Shown: one piece after another, positions 8,416 to 15,453 of the stretch
Layout of the letters: each line of letters begins with the position of its first letter
Numbering within the stretch: position 1 is the stretch's first letter
Source of the DNA: an uncultured bacterium
Lineage (GTDB): Bacteria; Bacillota; Clostridia; Peptostreptococcales; Anaerovoracaceae
Reading direction: 5' to 3'
Assembly: GCA_905214225.1 (NCBI GenBank)
Contig: CAJMLL010000019.1
Location: 1 to 40,477 of the forward strand
Length of the DNA: 40,477 bases
Notes under the pieces: generated by a model
Database searches by the model: none
Told to the model about the DNA's origin: nothing
What the model saw: only the letters and a program-made list of their open reading frames with translations
Made by a program: the position numbers and the translations under genes

Positions 8416-8802
8416 CTCGGAAATATGATGGAAAAATGCGATTTCCCGAGCTTTGTAAATCAGACCTCGGGAAATCCGATCTAGTCAAGGAAATCCCGAA
8501 GTCCGAAATACTTTTTCCTTCAAAATTTTAAATTCACCGTCTTCATTATCTGAATCGCATGATATTACAGCCCAGAAACCGGCCTTACTTTATGACCTTT
8601 ACGAAAACAGGCTGGCAGACTGTACATATTCATGAACATATGCTGAAATTTCTAAGATTCTGGGCACCAAGACAATTACATTTTTATGCATTACGCTCGA
8701 TTATCGATTTCATCCTCGGGAATTCCCTGATTTTTGACGAAAACCCGAGGATGATCTTTTTACGTTCGGGAAATCAGTGTCCTGAGGGCAGATTCCCGAG
8801 CC
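8416..8802. repeat. Cluster of CTCGGGAAAT-type inverted repeats in a gene-free stretch
   Basis: From 8399 to 8966 no convincing gene is visible. The stretch holds at least four hairpins built on the same motif. They are CTCGGAAAT/ATTTCCCGAG at 8416-8450, TCGGGA/TCCCGA at 8467-8499, an 11-bp perfect stem TCATCCTCGGG/CCCGAGGATGA at 8710-8754, and TCGGGAAATC/GATTCCCGA at about 8765-8802. The 8710-8754 hairpin is followed by TCTTTTT and could terminate plus-strand transcription. The role of the cluster is unknown. Confidence 0.55.
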
Positions 8803-8966
8803 TTCACTATTTTTCTATGGCGAAACTCACCTGTGCTATCGCAGACGAAAACCTGATATCTCATACGCTATTCCAGAAATAGTACAGAATAACAATATCT
8901 CCAGCTTGCTGTCTAAACAAGGAAATTCTGTCTGCTGCTGGTCCGACCTGTATATTTCCAGTCTGC

Positions 8967-9539
8967 CTATTTCACAAACTGCACTCTCTTTGTGATGTCC
9001 TCCTTCTCTTTCGGATCCGGCTCTGCCGCGATTCCGCCGAACGGCATCTGGGCGATCAGTTTCCAGCTGTCCGGAACATTGAAGAGTTTCTTTACGGCGT
9101 CGTCAATGACCGGGTTGTAGTGCTGGATGTTGGCGCCGATGTTCAGTTCACGCAGGGCTGTCCAGAGGTTGATCTGGAGCATGCCGTTTGCCTGATTGGC
9201 CCAGATCGGGAAATTCTGCGCGTATGGCTGGAAGTTTTCCTGCATCGCTTTTACGACATCCTCATCGTAGAAATACAGGATTGTGCCAGCTGCCGCCTTG
9301 AAGCCGTCAATTTTTTCACGTGCGACTTTTCCGCCAAATGCATCGTAGATCGCATCCCAGAGTTCATCCTGCTTATCGCCGAGTACAACGATGATGCGGG
9401 CGCTGTGCATGTTGAACGCGTCCGGCACGAGCTGCGTTACGCGGGTAATCAGCTCTTTCACCTGGTCCTCAGAAACCGGCAGTTCCTTATTCAGCTGGTA
9501 ATAGGATCTTCTCTTTTCTAATGCCTCTGCAATTGCCAT
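8967..9539 (-). CDS. Nitroreductase family oxidoreductase
   Basis: Taking the ATG at 9539, which follows GGAGGAT, gives a 190-residue protein starting MAIAEALEKRRSYYQLNKEL. This matches the subfamily of nitroreductase-like oxidoreductases that begin with a RRSxYxLxK segment. Further hallmarks are PDAFNMHSARIIVVLG (FMN-site Asn and Ser), a central WANQANGMLQINLWTALRELNIGANIQHYNP, and MPFGGIAAEPDPKEK near the end, the usual PFG turn. It probably uses FMN and NAD(P)H; substrate unknown. It is divergent from tenA, with a -10 TATAAT on the minus strand at 9573-9578. Confidence 0.9.
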   Translation of the reverse strand: MAIAEALEKRRSYYQLNKELPVSEDQVKELITRVTQLVPDAFNMHSARIIVVLGDKQDELWDAIYDAFGGKVAREKIDGFKAAAGTILYFYDEDVVKAMQENFQPYAQNFPIWANQANGMLQINLWTALRELNIGANIQHYNPVIDDAVKKLFNVPDSWKLIAQMPFGGIAAEPDPKEKEDITKRVQFVK

Positions 9540-9572
9540 AATTATCCTCCATCTTGTTATTTTCATACCACT

Positions 9573-9578
9573 ATTATA
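9573..9578 (-). promoter_or_regulatory. -10 element (TATAAT) for the nitroreductase gene
   Basis: A perfect TATAAT reads on the minus strand 34 bases before the chosen start. The -35 region is poor, so expression may be weak or need an activator. Confidence 0.45.
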
Positions 9579-9679
9579 GGTTTAACGTTACTAGATTTAT
9601 ACCCGTAATCGGAGTATTCACGCATGTATAAACTGTGGTAGAATGGATTAGATTGATTGTTTACAGGAAGGAGTTTGAC

Positions 9680-10360
9680 ATGAAAGCAAGTGAACGTTTT
9701 TACAAGCTGGCTATGCCGGTCTGGAAGACATATTTTGACCATCCCTTCGTGCAGGGAATCGGTCGCGGCACGCTGCCGCATGACAAGTTCCAGTACTATA
9801 TGGTACAGGATCATAAATATCTGATGCAGTACGCTAGAGTTTTCGCCATGGGCCTGATCAAGTGCACGGATGAACGCGACATGCGCATGTACGGCGATCT
9901 GATCAAGGCGACGCTGGACACGGAGAATGCGGTCCATCAGGCCTACCTGGCCGAGCTTGGCGTAACGCGCGAGATGATCGACAGCACGCCAATGGCGCTG
10001 AATAATAAATCCTACACCGACTACATGATCGCGGAGGCACACAAGGGCGGTCTGCCGGAAATCTCTGTCGCGGTCCTCGCCTGCTCCTGGAGCTACAAGG
10101 TCATCGGCGATTATCTGGAGACAATTCCGGGCTATCTCGACCATCCTTTCTATTCCCGCTGGATCAGCATGTATACAAGTGACGGCTACCGTGGTGCCAA
10201 CGACGACATGATCGAGCTCGTGGACCGTTACTGCAGCGGCCTTTCCGAGGAGCATCTGAAGCGCCTGGATCAGATTCTGCTGGACTGCAGCTATTACGAG
10301 TACCAGTTCTGGGACATGGCCTGGTCCAAGGGTGAGAGCTACACCCCGGTTGTAAAGTAA
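9680..10360 (+). CDS. tenA: Thiaminase II (TenA), aminopyrimidine aminohydrolase
   Basis: The ATG at 9680 follows AGGAAGGAG and gives 226 residues, normal for TenA. The family salvages thiamin breakdown products by hydrolysing aminopyrimidines to HMP. Visible hallmarks are FVQGIGRGTLPHDKFQYYMVQDHKYL near residues 23-48 (substrate-site Asp), the nucleophilic Cys in VLACSWSYKVIGDYL near residue 137, and the late Glu and Trp in CSYYEYQFWDMAW near residue 210. The gene is on the plus strand, divergent from the nitroreductase. It is followed after 11 bases by a nitrilase C-terminal remnant. Confidence 0.93.
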   Translation: MKASERFYKLAMPVWKTYFDHPFVQGIGRGTLPHDKFQYYMVQDHKYLMQYARVFAMGLIKCTDERDMRMYGDLIKATLDTENAVHQAYLAELGVTREMIDSTPMALNNKSYTDYMIAEAHKGGLPEISVAVLACSWSYKVIGDYLETIPGYLDHPFYSRWISMYTSDGYRGANDDMIELVDRYCSGLSEEHLKRLDQILLDCSYYEYQFWDMAWSKGESYTPVVK

Positions 10361-10371
10361 CTTCGGAACCG

Positions 10372-10800
10372 ATGGGAAATCTGATCTGCTGGGAAAGCTA
10401 CATGCCGCTCGTCCGCACGGCCCTCTACCAGAAAGGCGTCGCTCTGTATATTTCGCCAAATACCAACGACAATCCGGAGTGGCAGGGCACCATCCGTCAC
10501 ATCGCCATCGAGGGAAAATGCTTCTTCATCAACGCCGACATGGTCATCCGGAAAAGAGACTATCCGGCTGACCTGAAGGGTCATGACGAAATCGAAAAGC
10601 TGCCGGAGATCCCATGCTGCGGTGGAAGCTGCGTCATCGATCCTTACGGACACGCCGTCACCGACGTCGTCTGGGATAAGGAAGAAATCATCTACGCTGA
10701 TCTCGATATGCAGAAAGTACCGGCAAGCCGCATGGAGTTTGACCCCTGCGGACATTACAACCGGCCGGATGCGGTGGAGCTGATCGTGCGGGAGAAATAG
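10372..10800 (+). pseudogene. C-terminal half of a nitrilase / carbon-nitrogen hydrolase
   Basis: The 142-codon frame starts at the catalytic cysteine segment of a nitrilase, LICWESYMPLVRTALYQKG, and continues with RHIAIEGKCFFINAD, GGSCVIDPYGHAV, EEIIYADLDMQKV and DPCGHYNRPDAVEL. These are the standard second half of the aliphatic nitrilase family. The first half, with the catalytic Glu and Lys, is absent. Upstream sequence runs directly into the tenA stop, so a deletion has fused the fragment behind tenA. There is no good ribosome site. The remnant is almost certainly non-functional. Confidence 0.85.
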
Positions 10801-10954
10801 GACGAGAATACCCTATCCTGTCAGGGCCGCCGTAGTATACTGGCAAATACCTGCATACTATAGTGGAATGGGCTCACGGTATACAAGATACACCACTTGG
10901 TTACAGCACCCCCCGCTGAACACACTGCCACAAATAAAGGAGAATAACAATAAT

Positions 10955-11515
10955 ATGTTCGATTTTTTTAAGAAAAAGAATAAAGACAAAGAGGAGCTCA
11001 ACCCGAACGATCCGCGGGTGAAATACCCTGCCCCTCCGGGAGATCCGCTGAAACTCCCGGTTATCCCGGAAGAGATGCTGACCCCGCAGAACATCAGCGA
11101 GCATCTGAAGAATAATGAAGCCATCTGGGTCTGGAAACCGGAGGCTCCGGAAAAGAAAGGCTTCCTGGCCTCATTTTCCAACAGCTTCAAAGGTTTTTAC
11201 GTCTACCAGCGGAAGCAGAAATACCTGTATAAATATGAAGTCTATTTCCGCGTCATGCAGGGATACGAGAAAATTTCCCCATTTTTGAAGGAGCTCGCTG
11301 TCTGGAAGCTTTCCGATGAAGTCATCGAAGAATGGATACAGAATGACTTCCAGAATGCTAAAGTTGTTCACTACGACGACGCAGACGCCATCGGCAAAGC
11401 CCAGCATTTCAAGCTGAAGCTCACCGATGATGACATCAAACGCTACCTGCACACCCACGAACGACTGGACATCACCGACGATGATTTCTGGAAACGGGGA
11501 GAAAAAGAAAATTAA
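10955..11515 (+). CDS. Conserved-looking hypothetical cytoplasmic protein
   Basis: The ATG at 10955 follows AAAGGAG and gives 186 residues starting MFDFFKKKNKDKEEL. The N-terminus is Lys-rich and amphipathic. Next comes a Pro-rich stretch (VKYPAPPGDPLKLPVIPEEM), then an aromatic and charged body, and a C-terminus rich in Asp and Glu (KLTDDDIKRYLHTHERLDITDDDF). No signal peptide, membrane helix or known motif is seen. I do not recognise the family. Three terminator-like hairpins follow it immediately. Confidence 0.75.
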   Translation: MFDFFKKKNKDKEELNPNDPRVKYPAPPGDPLKLPVIPEEMLTPQNISEHLKNNEAIWVWKPEAPEKKGFLASFSNSFKGFYVYQRKQKYLYKYEVYFRVMQGYEKISPFLKELAVWKLSDEVIEEWIQNDFQNAKVVHYDDADAIGKAQHFKLKLTDDDIKRYLHTHERLDITDDDFWKRGEKEN

Positions 11516-11526
11516 TGAGAAGAAAT

Positions 11527-11575
11527 CGCATCCGAAGGTTCTGGCTCTATGATCTTCGGATGCGCTTCTTTTTTT
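11527..11575 (+). terminator. Rho-independent terminator, first of three
   Basis: The perfect 11-bp arms CGCATCCGAAG (11527-11537) and CTTCGGATGCG (11554-11564) are followed by CTTCTTTTTTT. It lies 12 bases after the hypothetical gene's stop. Confidence 0.85.
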
Positions 11576-11578
11576 GCC

Positions 11579-11625
11579 GCCCATCTGAACTTTGTTTTTC
11601 TTTTTCGGATGGGCTTCTGTTTTCT
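11579..11625 (+). terminator. Second terminator-like hairpin
   Basis: The arms GCCCATCTGAA (11579-11589) and TTCGGATGGGC (11604-11614) pair with one G-T wobble and are followed by TTCTGTTTT. The stem sequence is related to those of the flanking hairpins. Confidence 0.6.
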
Positions 11626-11628
11626 CCT

Positions 11629-11672
11629 GCATCCAAAGTTTTCCGCCTTATGATCTTCGGATGCGCTATTCT
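11629..11672. terminator. Third terminator-like hairpin, near the LUD gene stop
   Basis: The arms GCATCCAAAG (11629-11638) and CTTCGGATGC (11655-11664) pair with one mismatch. It lies between convergent genes and may serve the minus-strand LUD gene or be a degenerate copy of the first hairpin. Confidence 0.45.
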
Positions 11673-11673
11673 T

Positions 11674-12285
11674 CTAATATCCCAGCTCCTCATCTATCAG
11701 AATGACATGATACTTCGCCCCTGTCGGCGGATATAGAAGAATGGAAAGACTTCTGCAGATGCGTTCCGAAGATTTGCAGTCATAACAGTGGTCTGCGTGA
11801 ATTGCACATGGCGTTTTTCTGTTCAGGCGCCGGGCGTTCTGCGGTGCCGCGACATTTCGCGCACGCACAATTGCAGAGTCCATGTCCGGGCAGACCTTAT
11901 TCTTCCCGATCAGAAGATAAACATCAGACGGTCCGAAGGAGATTGCCGCAACGCGGTTTCCTGTATTATCGATATTCACAATTTCTCCGTCTTCAGAAAC
12001 GGCGTTGACTGAGGACAGGTAAACTTCAGAAGATGAAGCGCGGCGTCTCGTCTCCATGACAGAAAGATCTTCCGGCTTTTCATCATGCCAGTAAACGGTG
12101 TTATGTACGTTCAGCATCGAGAACAGCTTCATCTGGTGGATCGTCGCGGACCCGCCGATTCCAACCGTTTTCCCGTCGATTTGTTCATTGATAAACTTCG
12201 CCGCTTCTTCAGCGTTTTGAAATACATTTACCTCGTAACCTTTACGCTGCAGATTCTGACGAAGTTTTTCTGTTATTTCTCCCAT
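11674..12285 (-). CDS. LUD-domain (lactate utilisation, DUF162) protein
   Basis: Using the ATG at 12285 gives 203 residues starting MGEITEKLRQNLQRKGYEV. It shows the LUD pattern: GKTVGIGGSATIHQMKL near residue 40, DLSVMETRRRASSSEVYLSSVNAVSEDGEIVNIDNTGNRVAAISFGP in the middle, and NKVCPDMDSAIVRARNVAAPQNARRL after it. A Cys cluster, HADHCYDCKSSERICR, lies near the C-terminus. Stand-alone members of this clostridial type are annotated as lactate utilisation proteins; LutC is a relative. No lutA or lutB is nearby, so the role in lactate oxidation is not established. A GGAAAGG lies about 14 bases upstream of the start. Confidence 0.85.
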   Translation of the reverse strand: MGEITEKLRQNLQRKGYEVNVFQNAEEAAKFINEQIDGKTVGIGGSATIHQMKLFSMLNVHNTVYWHDEKPEDLSVMETRRRASSSEVYLSSVNAVSEDGEIVNIDNTGNRVAAISFGPSDVYLLIGKNKVCPDMDSAIVRARNVAAPQNARRLNRKTPCAIHADHCYDCKSSERICRSLSILLYPPTGAKYHVILIDEELGY

Positions 12286-12390
12286 ATTGTTCCATTTTCC
12301 TTTCCTTAGAACACTCAAAATATCATGAACACAGAATTTTCCAGCAAATCCCTGCGTCATTAATCTGATAAACTGAAATCCATCTGCGAT

Positions 12391-12708
12391 CTACATTCCC
12401 ATAATAATATTAAGATAATCCTGGCGCTGATCGATCACAGCATAGATAATAACCGTCTTCTTTTCATCATCGATTTTATAGAATATCAGATCTTTTTCAG
12501 CAATCAGAACGCGGTAACCGAGGCGGCGGAGAATTGGATAATGAGGAATCATACCTTTTTCTGGATTTTCTGCCAGTGAATATATTGCTGTTTCCAATGC
12601 GTCCAATTTTGCGAGTGCGGTATTGTTTCCGAATTTTTCTGCAATAAATAAAATGATTGAACGGAACTGCGAATCTGCTGTTTCCACTCGTATTATCCTG
12701 TATGACAT
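12391..12708 (-). CDS. RelE/ParE-family toxin
   Basis: The 105-residue protein has the compact RelE/ParE fold pattern. It opens SYRIIRVETADSQFRSIILFIAEKFGN, follows with a helix pair (ALETAIYSLAENPEKG), and closes with beta strands (GYRVLIAEKDLIFYKIDDEKKTVIIYAVIDQRQDY). Family members either cleave mRNA on ribosomes (RelE) or inhibit gyrase (ParE). The ending looks more ParE-like, but this is not decisive. Its ATG overlaps the antitoxin stop by one base (TAATG), indicating coupling. Confidence 0.88.
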   Translation of the reverse strand: MSYRIIRVETADSQFRSIILFIAEKFGNNTALAKLDALETAIYSLAENPEKGMIPHYPILRRLGYRVLIAEKDLIFYKIDDEKKTVIIYAVIDQRQDYLNIIMGM

Positions 12709-12989
12709 TATTTATCCTCCTGAAGAAGGTCTCGTAAATTGTCAAAAGTGTCCTTCATCGGTGCAGTTCTGCCGTTTTTCACATCATCTTCAGCCTCTGC
12801 CAGTGTCTCCAGCAGCTCAATTCTGGACTTCATTCTCTGATATTCTTCATAAGACAGAGATACGGTATCGCCTCGTCCATTCACAGTAATAATCACAGCT
12901 TCATTTTTCTCTCTGCATTCCCTGGAAACTTCACTGTAATGGTTCCGTAAATCCGATGACGGACGAATTGTTTCTTGTAAATGTAACAT
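12708..12989 (-). CDS. Phd/YefM-family antitoxin
   Basis: The 93-residue protein has the Phd/YefM pattern: an N-terminal DNA-binding part (SSDLRNHYSEVSRECREKNEAVIITVNGRGDTVSLSYEEYQRMKSRIELL) and a disordered, acidic C-terminal toxin-binding tail (DDVKNGRTAPMKDTFDNLRDLLQED). It should neutralise the downstream toxin and repress the operon. GGAGGAAGG lies ahead of the start. The gene is directly followed by the toxin with a one-base overlap. Confidence 0.9.
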   Translation of the reverse strand: MLHLQETIRPSSDLRNHYSEVSRECREKNEAVIITVNGRGDTVSLSYEEYQRMKSRIELLETLAEAEDDVKNGRTAPMKDTFDNLRDLLQEDK

Positions 12990-13109
12990 TATTTCACCTT
13001 CCTCCGGTTGATATCCTGTTTCTTTCAGTCAAATGCACAGGAGCAGGCGCTGAATACCTGACATGTATACAATTACTATGCCTTCTGCACATGCCTTGGA
13101 TATATCTTT

Positions 13110-13137
13110 ATTTTATCATCATTTGACTATATCACAA
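13110..13137 (-). promoter_or_regulatory. Promoter candidate for the Phd/ParE-type operon
   Basis: On the minus strand TTGTGA (13137-13132) is followed by 16 bases and TAAAAT (13115-13110). It lies about 120 bases upstream of the antitoxin start. Confidence 0.4.
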
Positions 13138-13167
13138 GCAGGTTCAGCACTTCAGCACCGAGTCAGA

Positions 13168-13529
13168 TTACCTGTACATTTCCGGTCTCCGCATGCCAAA
13201 GAAGGGATAGCGGGCTTTCCATTCTCGTGATTCTGCGAGATCAATGTCAGCAGACAGAATTTCCTCTTGCGCGTCTGCTTTGACGATGACGTCACCGCTT
13301 GGATGGGTGATTAAAGACTCCCCTGCGAACTCAATGGCACCCTCACGGCCGACACGGTTGCACATGGCTCGACGTCATAATGCTCATACTGCGGGAAAAA
13401 CGGCGCATACTGCACCTCCGGAAAGAAAAGCAGGTCGGATTCCGCCGCTTCGTCACAGCAGGTGAGCGTTTTCCGTTCATTTTCCCTGAGATCTTCCGAT
13501 ATTGCCATCTGTACAAGACTGATTTTCAT
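13168..13529 (-). pseudogene. Carbon-nitrogen hydrolase broken by internal deletion
   Basis: The first frame starts MKISLVQMAISEDLRENER and runs through SDLLFFPEVQYAPFFPQYEHYDVE, the usual first 55 residues of a nitrilase-superfamily amidohydrolase with the catalytic Glu in FPEVQ. A second frame, offset from the first, carries the normal ending: CNRVGREGAIEFAGESL, ITHPSGDVIVKADAQEE, ILSADIDLAESREW and RRPEMYR. The middle, about 150 residues including the catalytic Lys and Cys, is missing, and the junction near 13365 shifts the frame. The gene is dead. It is distinct from the nitrilase remnant behind tenA. Confidence 0.88.
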
Positions 13530-13681
13530 ATATTCTCCCTATTCTCCCTTTCCCCATAAAAGAAGACCTGCTATTAATTACCATTTTCCACTCCCGGCGT
13601 TCTATGCTTCCCTGATATATACTATCATCTGTCACAATTTATCCACCACCGGAAACACCAGGCAGCAGCAAGCGGATTCTG

Positions 13682-14374
13682 CTATTTCTGCAGCTGGTTC
13701 ATGCACCATGCGAAGGCTTTGGCCGTCCGCTGATCAGGATCGCGGAAATGATTTCCCGGATTCCATTCCAGAATGCTGTCAACTTCAGGATCCCCCGCGA
13801 ACCGCTCCGCCAGCTTTTCGATACAGTCCCCGACCGTGGCCATCCGGGGATTCCTTGCGCGGGATTCTTTGTCCCCGAGACTGAGATAGATGCAGCGGAC
13901 CTTCGGCTCATGTGATGCGGCAAAATCCAACAAGCCAGGGAACCAGACGGATGGCGATGCGGCCGCAATGGCCGTAAATCTGCTGCTCGAAAACCCGCTC
14001 CAGAGCGAGAATAATCCGGCAAGCGAGTAGCCGCCGAGAATCACCGGAACATTCTCCCGGATTCCGAAATTTTTCATCAGCTCCGGCAGAAACTCATTCT
14101 CAATAAATGCCAGCGTATCTTCAGCGCCGTGCCCGAAGCTCTCTTTACCAAACACTGCAGGCGCGTCCCAGGGCGACAGCTCCTGATTCCAATCGTCCAC
14201 CCGGAAAGCGGCCAGGATAAACGGTGCGCCCGCTGCCTGCCGGATTGTCTCCACTTCATGATCCATCAGGCCCAGCTCGTGATCGTCTGTCGGGTGAACG
14301 AGAAGAAATACAGGATCCGCTGAAGCGTAGATCCTGCAGGATTTATCAGAAATTGTGATTGTTGTTTTATCCAT
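13682..14374 (-). CDS. Alpha/beta-hydrolase, putative esterase family
   Basis: Starting at the ATG at 14374, which follows CTGGAG, gives 230 residues. The protein has the esterase D/Fes-like pattern: a strand-loop PVFLLVHPTDDHELGL near residue 22, the nucleophile elbow LGGYSLAGLFSLWSGF (GxSxAG, Ser near residue 113), a SPSVWFPG segment typical of this family, YLSLGDKESRARNP, and a final NPGNHFRDPDQR that supplies the catalytic His. No signal peptide is seen, so it should be cytoplasmic. A terminator separates it from the GRE operon upstream, so it is probably transcribed on its own. Substrate unknown. Confidence 0.85.
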   Translation of the reverse strand: MDKTTITISDKSCRIYASADPVFLLVHPTDDHELGLMDHEVETIRQAAGAPFILAAFRVDDWNQELSPWDAPAVFGKESFGHGAEDTLAFIENEFLPELMKNFGIRENVPVILGGYSLAGLFSLWSGFSSSRFTAIAAASPSVWFPGLLDFAASHEPKVRCIYLSLGDKESRARNPRMATVGDCIEKLAERFAGDPEVDSILEWNPGNHFRDPDQRTAKAFAWCMNQLQK

Positions 14375-14490
14375 ATTTACTCCAGATCGTTTCAATTCTG
14401 CATATCCGTATAGCGGTATGCAGAGTCCGTTATTATGACGGTTTCCAGACCTTTTCTCAGGTCCTTTCAACTAGTTCCATGATACGCGAA

Positions 14491-14520
14491 AACCGGGCCT
14501 GATGACAAGCCCGGTTGAAT
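14491..14520 (-). terminator. Terminator of the glycyl radical enzyme operon
   Basis: AACCGGGC (14491-14498) pairs perfectly with GCCCGGTT (14509-14516). On the minus strand the hairpin runs into TTTTCG. It lies 12 bases or so after the aldo/keto reductase stop and so closes the four-gene operon. Confidence 0.7.
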
Positions 14521-14531
14521 TGATTCATTGA

Positions 14532-15413
14532 TTAGTATTTTTCCATTGGAATTTTCTTTGTCGGTGCGGGAAAATCCCAGGTAAATTGCAGGATGTCTTC
14601 ATCGGTCAGTCTCAGATTGCAGGCCTGGATATTGTCATCAATATGCACAGGGCTTGAAGCCTTTGGAATAGCTGCAACATCCGGCTGCTGCAGCACAAAG
14701 GCCAGAAGAAGCTGAACGACGGAAACTCCAAGCCTCTCTGCGGCTTCCCGAACATGTGGATTTGTCATCAGTTCTTTCTTTGAAACGCCGTCCTGTGTGA
14801 CCATAGCTCCGGCCTGTCCCACCGGGCCATAGGCAATCGTTGCGACTCCATGCTCTCTCTGCCAGGGCAGAAGGTCATACTCGATTCCGCGGGAGCCCAG
14901 GTTGTACAGGACTTCATTGACACAGCAGTTTTTCCCGTCCGGCACGTGCCAGAGATCTTCCATATCCTGTACATCGAAGTTGGAAACGCCCCATCTGCGG
15001 ATCAGGCCTTTCCTCTTCAGATCTTCCATGCAGGCAGCCACTTCCGCAAGATCTGCATCTTCTCTCCAGTGCAGGAGATACAGGTCCAGGTAAGACGTTC
15101 CCAGCAGTCTGAGAGACCTCTGCAGACTGGAATAGATATGATGGCGGTTGGCATTCTGCGGATATACTTTGTCGATAATATAGAGTTTCTCTCTGTTTTC
15201 TTCAGAAATGGCAGACCCGGTCACGAGTTCCGCCTTTCCGTCCGCATACATTTCTGCGGTATCGATCATGGTGATGCCTGCATTGACACCATACTTCAGG
15301 CCGTCAATTTCGTGCTGCTGCTTTTGATCATCCTCGCCGATTTTCCAGGTTCCCTGCCCCAGACGAGGAAGCAGGGAGCCGTCGTTTAACTGAATACTGT
15401 CTGTAATTTTCAT
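14532..15413 (-). CDS. Aldo/keto reductase
   Basis: This is a complete aldo/keto reductase of 293 residues from the ATG at 15413; a GTG three codons upstream (15422) is the alternative. It has LGQGTWKIG near the start, the catalytic Asp and Tyr in TMIDTAEMYADGKAE, the Lys in YIIDKVYPQN and the His in LDLYLLHWRED. The NADPH site appears as AAIPKASSPVHIDDN near residue 260. These enzymes reduce aldehydes or ketones with NADPH. It is the last gene of the GRE operon, about 40 bases after the permease, so it may reduce a carbonyl product formed by the GRE. That role is inference. Confidence 0.92.
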   Translation of the reverse strand: MKITDSIQLNDGSLLPRLGQGTWKIGEDDQKQQHEIDGLKYGVNAGITMIDTAEMYADGKAELVTGSAISEENREKLYIIDKVYPQNANRHHIYSSLQRSLRLLGTSYLDLYLLHWREDADLAEVAACMEDLKRKGLIRRWGVSNFDVQDMEDLWHVPDGKNCCVNEVLYNLGSRGIEYDLLPWQREHGVATIAYGPVGQAGAMVTQDGVSKKELMTNPHVREAAERLGVSVVQLLLAFVLQQPDVAAIPKASSPVHIDDNIQACNLRLTDEDILQFTWDFPAPTKKIPMEKY

Positions 15414-15453
15414 TTTCGTCACTCATTTCTCTGATTGCTGCATCCTCTTGCTC

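Noticed and set aside
8410..8810. CRISPR array
   Set aside because: The CTCGGGAAAT repeats are short, occur in both orientations and are unevenly spaced, and there are no cas genes.
8559..8882. Plus-strand open frame of 107 codons in the hairpin region
   Set aside because: No ribosome site, no recognisable domain, and it runs through the inverted repeats.
9563..10459. Minus-strand open frame of 298 codons
   Set aside because: It is antisense to tenA and the nitrilase remnant. The plus strand carries clear TenA motifs and a ribosome site.
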